Source of the DNA: Dehalococcoidia bacterium
Lineage (GTDB): Bacteria; Chloroflexota; Dehalococcoidia; Lucifugimonadales; Lucifugimonadaceae
Length of the DNA stretch: 34,380 nt
Assembly (NCBI GenBank): GCA_009693115.1
Contig: SHXW01000025.1
Coordinates: 1 to 34,380, forward strand
Direction: 5' to 3'
Shown: positions 6,350 through 14,972 of the stretch, piece by piece
How positions within the stretch are numbered: position 1 is the stretch's first letter
Layout: every line of letters begins with the position of its first letter
Notes under the pieces: model-generated
What the model was told of the DNA's origin: nothing
What the model saw: only the letters and a program-made list of their open reading frames with translations
Databases searched by the model: none
Made by a program: the position numbers and the translations under genes

Positions 6350-9300
6350 TTGACCAGTTCACAAACTCCCCGGCACCAGACCGTCCAGCAGGTGGAAACC
6401 GAACTAGGAAAATTTCCCGCCCCGGTCGTCGAACGGTTCCGGCGCGCCCACGCCCAGCTTGAAGGTAGGCTCGCGCAGGAAACGATCGTCGAATGGGCGG
6501 ACGAAGGGCTGGACATCGCCCGCAAGACGGTGCGTTCCTGGGAGGCTGCGGCTGAATTCTTCGACGCCTCGCCCTCTGTCCAGAAACAGTTGCCGTCCGG
6601 CCAGTTCCTGCGCTGGGCGCGCACCGGCGCAGCGCTTTGTGCCGACTCTCCCAGCCTTGCCGTCGCCTATTTCAAGGCCAGCCCGACCGCCATGGTCCGC
6701 CTGCGCCCGCGCTATATAGACGACTGGGCTACTGTCTGCCGCTCGTTGTACCGGGGCACGTGGAAGTCCAGCGCTCTGGCGTGCAGGGTCTTCGAATCCA
6801 CTCCTATCCTTCTGGAGACCGTCTCATTCGAAGAGTTCTGCCGTTTCGGTGCCTTCCTTGAAGCCCTTTCCCGTCGCTCATATGATCTTGCCGGGGAGTG
6901 CCTTACAGCGTCCCTCGACCTATTCAAAAAGGTCGGTTCGGACGTGGACGCATTTGTAGGGCTGGCCACCGCCATCACCGAGGCTTCGTGGCGTGACGTG
7001 AAGGGCCTTTACGAGATTGGAGGCCCTGCGCTGGCCGACACGGCTCAGCCGCACCGCGCCGCTCTCATCGCACTGGCGCGCCGCCTCGTCGCCGCGGGGC
7101 AGACTGAAGTCGCGCCTGTACTCAAGGACGGCTCGATGGCTGTGATACGGGTGCCGATGGATTTACGGGATCACATGATGCAAATGGCGGACGCACTTGC
7201 CCGCCTCGCGCCTGCCACTGCTTCTGAGTTTCTCAAGACCGCCCCTTCTGTGCTTGAGCGTGTCACCTTCCCGCAGTTGCGGGAGTGGCACGCCGCCGGG
7301 GCTGAATTGGCGCGCGAAAACTCCGAAGCGGGCATCTCCTATTTCCGCCTGGAGTCTGCCCGATCGGGCGAGGTTCTTGACGCCCTTTCATCCAGCATTG
7401 AATTGACACGTGTAAAAGACATCCTGCGCATGTACTGCCGCGCTCTGGCTGGACGGGATGTGGAGGTGCAGGCGTCCCAGCAACTTGTGGATAAGAACAT
7501 CGGCTGGGTAGAAGGGGACACTCCCACAACTGAAGGCACGACGATCTTCCTGCCCGGTGTCGTGAACAAGTTCACATCCAAACAAGAAAACTTCGGCTGG
7601 TTCAAGGTCATCTCAACGCATCAGGTGGGCCACATCGAGTTCGGCAGCTTTGACTTCGACTTCGATCGCCCTTCCACGCTCTTCAAGGACATCCGACCCA
7701 AACTCCCACGCGGGAAGTCAGGCGCGTCCGCGGGGGCCGTAGCCGAGAAGCAGAAGGGCGGAGAGAAGAACCAGGAAAATGCCGGTGGTGTTGAAACGGC
7801 GTTCCTTACGGACATGTCGCGCTTCTTCGACCTCTTCCCGGAACACAAGCTCGCGCTGGACATTTTTACGGTCCTGGAGGATTCGCGCCTGGATGCCCGC
7901 ATCTTCCACGAGTACCGTGGGATCGCACCTGTCTATGCCAGCACTCAGCAGCGATCGCTGTCCGAACGCCCGCGCATCGAGGAGACGCCGGCACGGGAAG
8001 CCCTTCTGGAGTTCATGGTCCGCATCAGCCTGGGCCAAAAAAAAGACCTCATCGCACCGAAGGATCACGTCGAGACCGCCCGCACCCTCCGCCGCCTTAT
8101 GCGCCGCGTGGCGGTGCCCGGCTCAACTGTCGAGGACGCCTCAGAGGCCACGATTCGCGCCTACGCACTCCTCTCGGAGGTCAAGAACGACGAACTGGAC
8201 GAGGACGAGTTCGAGTCCGTGGACGAGGGCGAGCAGTCCGAGCAGCCTGAGGACGAGGGCAAGGAACAGTTCGACGAGGATCAGATCGTCCAGCAGTTCA
8301 TGCAGGGCATGCAGCCGGGCGAACAGGAAGAGGACAAGGAAGGCGAACAGGAAGAGGGGGAAGGCGAGGGTTACGAATCTCCCCAGGAAGTTGACTACCG
8401 CGGTGAGTTCAAGCCGGAACTCGGCCAGCTCCTGTCGCAGATGCAGATGGGCGAAGGCGAAGGCGAGGGTGAGGGAGACGGCTCTCAGCAGATTACGCCC
8501 GAAATGCTCAAGGAAATGATGAAGAACGCTGCGGAGCTTGATCCCAAGCAGTCCGACCAGGCCAAGCAGCAGCAGATGCAGGAGATGTTGGACAACCTGA
8601 TGAAAGAGCTCGCCCGTCGCGAGCCGCACAACCAGCAGTTCTCCCAGGGCCCCCTTGTCCATGTTGACGAGGATGGCGGCCCTCTCGACCCCACCGGACC
8701 GGACACCTTCGTTTATGACGAGTGGGACTTCCGAGCCAATGAGTACAAGCCACGCTGGTGCCTTGTCCACGAAAAGCCTATGGCTGACGGCGAGGTCACG
8801 TTCTACCGCGAGACGCTGTCGAACTACTCTTCGCTGGTGCGCCAGATCCGCAAACAGTTCGAGCTTGTCGTCCCGGAGCAGTACCGTAAGGTCAAGCGCC
8901 TTGAAGACGGCGAGGAGTTCGATCTTGACGCCGCCATCGAGGCAATGACTGACCTCCGCTCCGGCTCCACTCCCTCTGAAAAACTCTTCTGGCGGCGCAA
9001 CAAGACGGAACGGTCTGTCGCCGTTGCCTTCCTGCTCGACATGTCCGCCTCCACCGCTGAGGCCATAGACGACGCCAAACGCGGCTCCGACGATTGGGGC
9101 GCGCCTGATGACCCCGTCGAGTACATGGTCTGGTTGCGCTCGCGGCGTGCCGAAGGTTTGCGCCGCGCCTACAAGCGCATCGTGGACGTGGAAAAAGAGG
9201 GCATCGTCCTGCTCGTAAACGCTCTCGAAACTCTGGGCGACACCTATGGGATTTTCGGTTTCTCCGGCTACGGGCGAGAGAACGTCGAGTTCTATGTCAT

Positions 9301-9706
9301 CAAGGACATGAAGGAAAAGTTCTCACAGGACATAGCCCGGCGGATTGACCGCATCGCCCCGTTGCACGCCACCCGCATGGGTCCGGCCATCCGTCACGCT
9401 GCGGCCAAGTTGGCCGAGACGGACACGAAGGCGAAGTTCCTCTTTCTGATCTCAGACGGCAGGCCGCAGGACCGCGGCTACTCACGGGAGGGAGTCGAGA
9501 AGGAATACGCCGTCCATGACACCCGCATGGCCCTGGTGGAGACCAAGCAGCAGGGCATCACACCTTTCTGCCTCACGGTGGACAAGGCCGGCCACGACTA
9601 TCTAAAGACCATGATGGAAGACTTCTCCTACGAGGTCCTTTCTGACATCACGCTGCTCCCGCAGCGGTTGCCCCAGCTCTACAAACGTCTGACGATGCAG
9701 CGATGA
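6350..9706 (+). CDS. Large NorD/CoxE-like VWA-domain protein
   Basis: This 1118-residue protein is much longer than typical NorD (about 600 residues). Residues 1-370 are helical with repeated patterns such as SPSLAVAYFKASP, resembling alpha-helical repeats. The NorD-like core follows: GTTIFLPGVVNKF (396-408), STHQVGHIEFGSF (422-434, with His424, His428 and Glu430) and FTVLEDSRLDARI (506-518). Residues 613-715 are highly acidic, including a GEGEGEGEGDG run (701-711). The C-terminal VWA domain (about 885-1110) keeps the MIDAS residues Asp897-x-Ser899-x-Ser901, Thr1008 and Asp1036. Proteins of this type pair with CbbQ/NorQ ATPases to remodel a client enzyme, and the cognate ATPase lies at 4484. 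The start is a TTG with a weak ribosome site; an upstream in-frame TGA at 6299 limits extension. No client gene is adjacent. Confidence 0.85.
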   Translation: MTSSQTPRHQTVQQVETELGKFPAPVVERFRRAHAQLEGRLAQETIVEWADEGLDIARKTVRSWEAAAEFFDASPSVQKQLPSGQFLRWARTGAALCADSPSLAVAYFKASPTAMVRLRPRYIDDWATVCRSLYRGTWKSSALACRVFESTPILLETVSFEEFCRFGAFLEALSRRSYDLAGECLTASLDLFKKVGSDVDAFVGLATAITEASWRDVKGLYEIGGPALADTAQPHRAALIALARRLVAAGQTEVAPVLKDGSMAVIRVPMDLRDHMMQMADALARLAPATASEFLKTAPSVLERVTFPQLREWHAAGAELARENSEAGISYFRLESARSGEVLDALSSSIELTRVKDILRMYCRALAGRDVEVQASQQLVDKNIGWVEGDTPTTEGTTIFLPGVVNKFTSKQENFGWFKVISTHQVGHIEFGSFDFDFDRPSTLFKDIRPKLPRGKSGASAGAVAEKQKGGEKNQENAGGVETAFLTDMSRFFDLFPEHKLALDIFTVLEDSRLDARIFHEYRGIAPVYASTQQRSLSERPRIEETPAREALLEFMVRISLGQKKDLIAPKDHVETARTLRRLMRRVAVPGSTVEDASEATIRAYALLSEVKNDELDEDEFESVDEGEQSEQPEDEGKEQFDEDQIVQQFMQGMQPGEQEEDKEGEQEEGEGEGYESPQEVDYRGEFKPELGQLLSQMQMGEGEGEGEGDGSQQITPEMLKEMMKNAAELDPKQSDQAKQQQMQEMLDNLMKELARREPHNQQFSQGPLVHVDEDGGPLDPTGPDTFVYDEWDFRANEYKPRWCLVHEKPMADGEVTFYRETLSNYSSLVRQIRKQFELVVPEQYRKVKRLEDGEEFDLDAAIEAMTDLRSGSTPSEKLFWRRNKTERSVAVAFLLDMSASTAEAIDDAKRGSDDWGAPDDPVEYMVWLRSRRAEGLRRAYKRIVDVEKEGIVLLVNALETLGDTYGIFGFSGYGRENVEFYVIKDMKEKFSQDIARRIDRIAPLHATRMGPAIRHAAAKLAETDTKAKFLFLISDGRPQDRGYSREGVEKEYAVHDTRMALVETKQQGITPFCLTVDKAGHDYLKTMMEDFSYEVLSDITLLPQRLPQLYKRLTMQR

Positions 9707-9777
9707 CCCTCTTGCTCCGGGTCCCAGCGCGACTGGAAGCCACCTGAACGTCACTGGCTTGTAGAAGTGTCCCGATC

Positions 9778-9813
9778 TCCCCTCTCCCATGAGGACAGGG
9801 GTTGTGGTGTGGG
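9778..9813. repeat. Family A palindromic repeat
   Basis: An imperfect CCCCTCTCCC..GGACAGGGG hairpin followed by the TTGTGGTGTGGG tail, in the 3' region of the VWA gene. It is recognisably the same element as at 264 and 19038. Confidence 0.65.
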
Positions 9814-9863
9814 CATCATCTGGCGCTCCACATTTTTGCCGTCCGGCGTTTTCGTTAAGCAAG

Positions 9864-9890
9864 AAGGCCCCGCTAATCCAGCGGGGCCTT
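9864..9890. terminator. Strong bidirectional hairpin between convergent genes
   Basis: AAGGCCCCGCT (9864-9874) and AGCGGGGCCTT (9880-9890) form a perfect 11-bp stem with an AATCC loop. The stem ends in AA/TT and is followed by moderately T-rich sequence on both strands. It sits between the ends of the VWA gene and the oppositely oriented dehydrogenase, so it can terminate both transcripts. Confidence 0.8.
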
Positions 9891-9940
9891 CCTGTTTGTC
9901 TAACGACGAATCCGAAGTGCGGGCTGGTCGGATCATGCCA

Positions 9941-9972
9941 TCACCCTTGCCCTCTCTTTTCCAGGGCGAGGG
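9941..9972. repeat. Diverged family A repeat, opposite orientation
   Basis: TCACCCTTGCCCTCTC..GGGCGAGGGA has the tail first and the hairpin second, so it is an inverted copy relative to the one at 9778. The two bracket the terminator. Confidence 0.5.
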
Positions 9973-9983
9973 AATAGTTCCCC

Positions 9984-10877
9984 TTACGTCTTTTTCACTT
10001 CGACGCCAGCCTGCTTCTCGACGAACTTCACGATGGCCGAGTGATCATGCTTGCCGTCGCCCGAGAGCATGAGCGATGTCAGTATCTGTTGCAGGTTGGC
10101 AGTGGCTTGCAGGGGTACCTGCATTTCGCGGGCCGCCTGCATGGCGTTATTGATGTCCTTGTAGTGCAGTTCGATCCTGAACCCCGGCTGGAAGTTGCGG
10201 TTGAACATCATTGGCCCCTTGGCGTTCATCACGTTCGAACCCGCCAGGCCTCCCTTGATCGCCTCGAACACTGTCTCAGGGTTCACGCCCGCCTTCTGCG
10301 CCAGGGTCATCGCCTCGGCCACGGCCAGGATGTTAAGCCCCACGACGATCTGGTTTGCCAGTTTGACCACCTGCCCAGCGCCGTAGCCGCCGCACAGGAC
10401 AGACGACTTGCCGAGCTTTTCGAAAACCGGCTTGGCGCGCTCGAAGTCACTGGCGTTGCCGCCTACCATTATTGCGAGCGTGGCGTTTATGGCACCCGGC
10501 TCGCCGCCGGACACGGGACCGTCAAGGAAGCCCACGCCCTTCGCCGCGCAAGCCTTGCCGAGCTTCTGCGACACGCTGGGTGCAATGGAGCTCATGTCAA
10601 TGACAAGCTTGCCCTTTGCCGCGCCGTCCAGCACACCGTCCTTGCCCATGATCGCCTGTTCCGCCTGGGGGCCGTCCTGAACCATTGTGATGATGATTTC
10701 GGCTGCGCGGGCGACATCTGCAGGCGAGGCAGCGGCCTTGGCGCCGGCGTCCGTGACACGCTTCACGGCGTCCTGGAAGAGGTCATAACAGTGAACTTCG
10801 TATCCGGCCTTCATCAAGTTGATGGCCATGGGCCGGCCCATTATCCCGAGCCCTATGAACCCTATCTTCTCCGCCAT
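9984..10877 (-). CDS. Beta-hydroxyacid dehydrogenase (2-hydroxy-3-oxopropionate / 3-hydroxyisobutyrate dehydrogenase family)
   Basis: A 297-residue NAD(P)-dependent dehydrogenase. The N-terminal Rossmann motif IGFIGLGIMGRPMAINL (5-21), the substrate block FLDGPVSGGEPGA (117-129) and the catalytic lysine motif GQVVKLANQ (Lys172) define the family, with the all-helical C-terminal domain complete. Members reduce tartronate semialdehyde to glycerate or oxidise 3-hydroxyisobutyrate; sequence alone does not fix the substrate, though the overall text resembles GarR-type reductases. The ATG at 10875-10877 has a GGGAGGGA ribosome site. The gene stands alone, with its own probable promoter upstream. 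A strong terminator lies downstream. Confidence 0.9.
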   Translation of the reverse strand: MAEKIGFIGLGIMGRPMAINLMKAGYEVHCYDLFQDAVKRVTDAGAKAAASPADVARAAEIIITMVQDGPQAEQAIMGKDGVLDGAAKGKLVIDMSSIAPSVSQKLGKACAAKGVGFLDGPVSGGEPGAINATLAIMVGGNASDFERAKPVFEKLGKSSVLCGGYGAGQVVKLANQIVVGLNILAVAEAMTLAQKAGVNPETVFEAIKGGLAGSNVMNAKGPMMFNRNFQPGFRIELHYKDINNAMQAAREMQVPLQATANLQQILTSLMLSGDGKHDHSAIVKFVEKQAGVEVKKT

Positions 10878-11109
10878 GTCAGTCCCTCCCTGTCGGCTTC
10901 GTTTGTCAGGCAGCGCGGGCAGCCACGGCGGGTGGTTTACTCCGCCACGCGAACGGCTCCATCTGCGCCTTTATAGTAAGCAGGAATCTTACCTGCTTTG
11001 CCACCTGAGGGTGCGCGCCAGGGCGTTATTCAGCAGGCAAGTGTTCGCCACTGTTGAGGTCGGAGCCAATGGATGGACTAGAGGCGAGCGATACGGCTAA
11101 ACCGCGGGA
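10878..11109. other. Gene-free spacer upstream of the beta-hydroxyacid dehydrogenase
   Basis: This spacer lies between two minus-strand genes and contains the promoter-and-dyad region described separately. I see no further gene, repeat or RNA in it. Confidence 0.5.
10970..10998 (-). promoter_or_regulatory. Possible promoter with overlapping inverted repeat for the beta-hydroxyacid dehydrogenase
   Basis: On the minus strand TATAAA (10970-10975) makes a good -10 box about 95 bases before the dehydrogenase ATG. Directly upstream, over the -35 position, lies the inverted repeat AAGCAGG (10978-10984), seven-base spacer, CCTGCTT (10992-10998). This is a plausible operator. The -35 box itself is poor. 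Confidence 0.35.
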
Positions 11110-12126
11110 TCAGGGCCAGTCAAAGTCAACAGGGAACACTGCGTCCATCGCTGCTGAGACAGCCCGCAGCGACCGTGCCATCGATGCTTCGATAGCCAAA
11201 TCCACATGCGCTCCCATGGGTGGCGAGATGATGGCGTAGTTCGCAAAGATCGCCGCCTGCGCCAACCGATAGTCCCGTTCAAACCTGCCGTATGGGTAAC
11301 TGGCGATGCCAGCCTGTTCAATCAACCCGTGATACCGCTCCATGAGACGCTCCTCATGCAAGGCAAGCTCTTCAGGACGCATGTGAAGGAAGAGCTTCGC
11401 GACGTCGCTCGTGCAGCCTGCGAAGGCCGCACCCTGCCAGTCAATGACAACCGGCAAGTGCGGTTCATGCCGCCACATAAGGTTGCCGGGGTGCAAGTCT
11501 GCGTGGACCAGCGTGCGGGGGCGCCGTTCGAGCTCCGCCAACACTGCCGGCAGGCGTGTCACGAGAGCGTCTCCAATGCGGTGCAGCCTGTCACCCACGT
11601 CCCGCCGCTTTGACACTCTCCTCCATCCCGGCGGATACAGTCCGGGCGGGTCGCCCCAGAGGTCAAGGTGTTTCGTCCCGCGCAGCCAGCCCGCCGCGGC
11701 CAATTCCGAAGACTCCCAAAAGGCGGCGTGAAGGAGAGCGAGATAGCTGACGACTTCCCCGGCGGAACCCGGAGGTACGAGTCCCCCGGAGGGGTCAGCC
11801 GCTCCGAGGTCTTCAATGACCATCGCTCCCATGCCGGACGATTCGTCATATGCCGCCGCGTAGAGCCACGCCAGTGACGATCCATGGGCGGTTCTCAAAA
11901 GCTTGTAAACGGCGATTTCGCGCTCGTAAACGCGACCTGCGGCATGGCGGCCGCGGTGGTCGGGGTCCTCGGCGGGGATTTTCACGATCACGGTCCGGGC
12001 CGGGACATCCGCACCCGAATGGAACGACAGGTGTGCGCGATACACCTGAGTGACCTTGGGGTTCGCGCCGGGCAGGCGGATAGCCCGCACGGCCTCAACG
12101 CGCGGCCAAAAATCAGGATCCAGCAT
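11110..12126 (-). CDS. Aminoglycoside phosphotransferase / ecdysteroid-kinase-like family kinase
   Basis: A 338-residue protein kinase-like small-molecule kinase. The N-lobe includes TVIVKIP (ATP lysine) and the hinge MVIEDLG. The catalytic loop is LVHADLHPGNLMW (HxDxxxxN) and the metal-binding motif is VIDWQGAAF (DxG replaced by DWQ, common in this family). The C-lobe is helical and complete. Members phosphorylate hydroxyl groups of varied small molecules; annotation as antibiotic resistance would be unjustified here. The ATG at 12124-12126 lies inside an 11-bp hairpin and no ribosome site is visible, which is odd. The gene is on the same strand as the reductase upstream but separated from it by 173 bases. 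Confidence 0.85.
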   Translation of the reverse strand: MLDPDFWPRVEAVRAIRLPGANPKVTQVYRAHLSFHSGADVPARTVIVKIPAEDPDHRGRHAAGRVYEREIAVYKLLRTAHGSSLAWLYAAAYDESSGMGAMVIEDLGAADPSGGLVPPGSAGEVVSYLALLHAAFWESSELAAAGWLRGTKHLDLWGDPPGLYPPGWRRVSKRRDVGDRLHRIGDALVTRLPAVLAELERRPRTLVHADLHPGNLMWRHEPHLPVVIDWQGAAFAGCTSDVAKLFLHMRPEELALHEERLMERYHGLIEQAGIASYPYGRFERDYRLAQAAIFANYAIISPPMGAHVDLAIEASMARSLRAVSAAMDAVFPVDFDWP

Positions 12127-12158
12127 GGCTCAATGCCATGCTGGAGTGATATCTCCAG
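12119..12158 (-). promoter_or_regulatory. Hairpin sequestering the kinase start codon, with an overlapping alternative hairpin
   Basis: TCCAGCATGGC (12119-12129), loop TCAAT, GCCATGCTGGA (12135-12145) form a perfect 11-bp stem that contains the kinase ATG (12124-12126). A second stem, CTGGAG (12141-12146) with CTCCAG (12153-12158), shares bases 12141-12145, so the two exclude each other. This could control translation, but it may also be a chance palindrome. Confidence 0.4.
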
Positions 12159-12299
12159 GCTTGAAAGGGACAGTCGTCATGCGGGTGACGTGACCCCTCG
12201 GCATGGTCCTATCCCGGCGGGAGGGGGGACGCGATCCGCTGCCGTGGGTACCACGGGCCACATGCATGCCATCTGTGGGTGGTCATGGGCGAGCGGTGT

Positions 12300-13043
12300 C
12301 TAGTCGTCCTTCCAGAAGCGCTCTTCTTCGAAGTGAAAGCCTGAATTAGCGTAGCGCGCCTTCACATCCTCGATCATCTGTGGGTTGCCGCAGGCGTAGA
12401 TGCACGTCTCTTCGGGTTTGAACCCCCACTGCGCCACGTACTTCTCCACAAGCGCATTGACGCGGCCAACCTCGCCCTTCCAGCCGACGTTCTTGGGGTC
12501 CTGAGGACGGCTGCAGGTTCCCACAAACTTGATGTTCGAGTGCTTCGCCGCGAGGGCGAGCAACTCATCGTCATACCCCAACTCGTCCATGTAGCTCGCG
12601 CCCTCAAGCACAGCGAACATCGGGTGGCCCGACGGCGACTCCAGCCAGTGGCGGATCATGCTCACGAAGGGGGCAACGCCAGTCACAGTCGCCACCATGA
12701 CGTGGTTCTTGAACTCCGGCTTCAGGACGAAGATGCCCTTCGGCCGCGGGCGCATGGTCACGGTGTCTCCCACGCGAAGGTTGTGCAGCAGCGGAGTCAA
12801 CTGGCCTACTGGCGGTGGCACCAATTCGACGAATAGCTCGAGCAATGGCTCACGCGGGGATGAGACTATCGAGTAGGGCCTCTCAATCCCGCCCGACCCT
12901 ATGGTGCAGTACTGGCCGGGTTGAAAACTAAGCGGCTCCGCCGGCTTCAGCCAGAGCTTGAAGTGCTCGCGGGTGAAGTCAAAGCGCTTGATGATGGTCG
13001 CGGTTGTGAACCTGCCCTTGATCTGGGGCTGCGCCGTCGTCAT
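12300..13043 (-). CDS. Ferredoxin-NADP(+) reductase (FNR family)
   Basis: A 247-residue two-domain flavoenzyme. The FAD domain has FQPGQYCTIG and RPYSIVSSP (the RxYS flavin motif). The nucleotide domain has VTGVAPFVSMIRHW, a mid-domain GTCSRP and YACGNPQMIEDVK (the CGNP motif), and it ends with HFEEERFWKDD, the type of C-terminus seen in bacterial Fpr enzymes. Such enzymes shuttle electrons between NADPH and ferredoxin or flavodoxin. The ATG at 13041-13043 is chosen over the upstream in-frame start at 13172 because it has a good GGGAGG site and matches family length. It is divergent from the malic enzyme gene, across a 275-base spacer. Confidence 0.88.
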   Translation of the reverse strand: MTTAQPQIKGRFTTATIIKRFDFTREHFKLWLKPAEPLSFQPGQYCTIGSGGIERPYSIVSSPREPLLELFVELVPPPVGQLTPLLHNLRVGDTVTMRPRPKGIFVLKPEFKNHVMVATVTGVAPFVSMIRHWLESPSGHPMFAVLEGASYMDELGYDDELLALAAKHSNIKFVGTCSRPQDPKNVGWKGEVGRVNALVEKYVAQWGFKPEETCIYACGNPQMIEDVKARYANSGFHFEEERFWKDD

Positions 13044-13318
13044 CTTGCCTCCCGTTAGTCCTGTGTTCGCTCCACGACAAACCGCCGAATGGTACACGCG
13101 CCCGGCGGCTCGCTGTTCCCCATGTGGCGGCGAGGCTGACAGGTAAAAGGGCCGGGCCTGGCGGGTGGACACGTTCCAGTCTGTTCATGGCTGAACCACT
13201 CGCCATCTCACACCCCAGTGCTAATATCATCCGACGGGCTTCACGCCAGCCGTGTCTCAACTTGTCCCGAACATGCGCGGCTGCCACGGTGGGCCGACAC
13301 GAATCAACAGGGTGAAAC
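13044..13318. other. Divergent intergenic region between the reductase and malic enzyme
   Basis: The region should hold both promoters. A TAATAT at 13222-13227 is a candidate -10 for the malic enzyme without a convincing -35. The small inverted repeat GTTCA-TGGC-TGAAC at 13183-13196 is a possible operator. No gene is seen. Confidence 0.3.
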
Positions 13319-14773
13319 ATGGCCGGACCAGGACCAGGAGTCGCATACAGCATCACCGTCAGGGCGGAGTACCCGGACACCCCAGGGATGCTTGCCAAGG
13401 TTACCGCTGCCATAGGCGTGGCAGGGGGTGATGTTTCTGCCGTGGACGTCGTGTCAAAGTCCAGCGGCGTAATGGTTCGCGACTTTACCGTAAACACCTC
13501 CGGTCTTGAACATGGCGACAAGATCATCACCGCCATCAAGAAGGTCGAAAAGGTCAAGGTCCGTACCGTTTCTGATCCGACGTTCCTGCTGCATCTGGGC
13601 GGCAAGATCGAGATGCGGAGCAAGGTACCGGTCAATAATCGTGATGACATGTCCAAGGCCTACACCCCTGGCGTGGGGCGCGTCTGCATGGCGATCCACG
13701 ACACCCCGGAGGCGGTCTGGACGCTGACTACCAAGGGCCACACCGTCGCCGTTGTCACAGATGGCACCGCAGTCCTCGGTTTGGGTGACATTGGCCCAGA
13801 GGCGGCGCTGCCTGTCATGGAGGGCAAGGCGCTGCTCTTCAAGGAGTTCGGCGGAGTTGACGCCTGGCCCATCTGTCTGAACACCAAGAATGTTGACGAG
13901 ATCGTGAACATCGTCAAGGCCATTGCCCCCGGCTTCGGCGGCATCAACCTGGAGGACATCGCCGCGCCCCGCTGCTTTGACATCGAGGAGCGCCTGCGCG
14001 CCGAACTTGACATACCCGTGTTCCATGATGACCAGCACGGCACCGCAGTAGTTGTTATCGCAGGGCTGATCAACGCGCTCAAGATCATTAAGAAAAAGCC
14101 GGGCGATCTGAGAGTTATCGTCGTCGGTGTCGGAGCGGCCGGAACGGCCTGCGTCATCATGCTCAAGAAGTTCGGAGTGAAGAACATCATCGGGTTCGAT
14201 CGGCAGGGCGCGTTGTCCAGGAAGCGCGACTACTCGGACAACCGCTGGAAGAAGTGGTTCGCAGACAACACCAACCCATCCAACTTCTCCGGCACGCTGT
14301 CGGATGCCTTCAAGGGCGCGGACTTCATGCTCGGGCTTGCCGGCCCCGGCCTCGTCACCAGGGAGATGGTGGCCAAGATGAACAAAGATGCCATCGTCTT
14401 CGCTCTTTCCAATCCCAACCCGGAAATCTTCCCGGAGGACATCCCGGACAACGTACGCATAATGGCGACGGGCCGGACCGACTACCCCAACCAGATAAAC
14501 AACTCGCTCTGCTTCCCCGGCCTGTTCCGGGGCGTGCTGGATGTGCGGGCCAGATTGATCAACGACGAGATGAAGATGGCCGCCGCCCACGCCATTGCTG
14601 AGATCATCCCGGACCGCCAGATCAGCGAGGACTTCATCGTTCCCAGCGTGTTCGACTCGGCGGTCGCCCGGAACGTCGCTCGGGAGGTCGCAAAAATGGC
14701 GCAAGAGACGGAAGTGGCGCGCCGCCCCCGCCGCCGCGGGGACCATGTCTACACCGCCTTCAGGACGAGATAG
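13319..14773 (+). CDS. NAD(P)-dependent malic enzyme with N-terminal ACT domain
   Basis: A 484-residue fusion. Residues about 8-80 form an ACT-type regulatory domain (SITVRAEYPDTPGMLAKVTA..GVAGGDVSAVD). The catalytic part follows with AYTPGVGRVC (the Tyr region), VVTDGTAVLGLGDIGPEAALP, the lysine block EGKALLFKEFGGVDAWP, NLEDIAAPRCF and FHDDQHGTAVV, which carry metal and substrate ligands. A Rossmann domain with VVGVGAAGTA and ALSNPNPEIFPED completes it. It decarboxylates malate to pyruvate. The ACT domain suggests control by a small ligand such as an amino acid; which one is not visible. The ATG at 13319 has an AGGGTG site. The C-terminal tail is Arg-rich. This fused architecture is known in several bacterial phyla. 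Confidence 0.95.
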   Translation: MAGPGPGVAYSITVRAEYPDTPGMLAKVTAAIGVAGGDVSAVDVVSKSSGVMVRDFTVNTSGLEHGDKIITAIKKVEKVKVRTVSDPTFLLHLGGKIEMRSKVPVNNRDDMSKAYTPGVGRVCMAIHDTPEAVWTLTTKGHTVAVVTDGTAVLGLGDIGPEAALPVMEGKALLFKEFGGVDAWPICLNTKNVDEIVNIVKAIAPGFGGINLEDIAAPRCFDIEERLRAELDIPVFHDDQHGTAVVVIAGLINALKIIKKKPGDLRVIVVGVGAAGTACVIMLKKFGVKNIIGFDRQGALSRKRDYSDNRWKKWFADNTNPSNFSGTLSDAFKGADFMLGLAGPGLVTREMVAKMNKDAIVFALSNPNPEIFPEDIPDNVRIMATGRTDYPNQINNSLCFPGLFRGVLDVRARLINDEMKMAAAHAIAEIIPDRQISEDFIVPSVFDSAVARNVAREVAKMAQETEVARRPRRRGDHVYTAFRTR

Positions 14774-14972
14774 TGGGTTCCCCTCCCATTGGCGGGTGTC
14801 CATCGCAAGTGAGCCATGGCCAGGGTGAGGGGTCAACGCCATCATCCATGTAACGGAATTCTCCCGCGGCCAGTCCACACGGGGTCAGAATGACAGGGCG
14901 CGTCGCGAGTTGCGCTGTATTGCAAGGCGAGCCGTTTTTATCCACGTTAAGATTCACCAAAAGGCCTGAATT
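14774..14972. other. Gap between malic enzyme and flavoenzyme with repeat remnants
   Basis: CAGGGTGAGGGGTC near 14820 resembles a family A tail, and GGTCAGAATGACAGG at about 14884-14898 resembles the end of a family B repeat. No gene or terminator is evident. Confidence 0.3.

Noticed and set aside
8141-8770. Leucine-rich frame resembling a membrane protein
   Set aside because: It is the complement of the acidic GAG/GAA-rich tract of the VWA gene, which reads as Leu/Phe/Val on the other strand.
10041-10976. 311-codon open frame antisense to the beta-hydroxyacid dehydrogenase
   Set aside because: It is composed of His/Arg/Leu-rich text typical of antisense frames, opposite a clear dehydrogenase.
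11110-12126. Antibiotic-resistance gene
   Set aside because: The APH fold is shared by many small-molecule kinases, and nothing in the sequence or context indicates an aminoglycoside substrate.
13044-13172. 43-codon extension of the ferredoxin-NADP reductase
   Set aside because: The downstream ATG has a strong ribosome site and starts at the normal family boundary.
13454-14878. 474-codon open frame antisense to the malic enzyme
   Set aside because: The plus-strand frame is a full, conserved malic enzyme. The antisense frame is a by-product of GC-rich codon use and has no recognisable domains.
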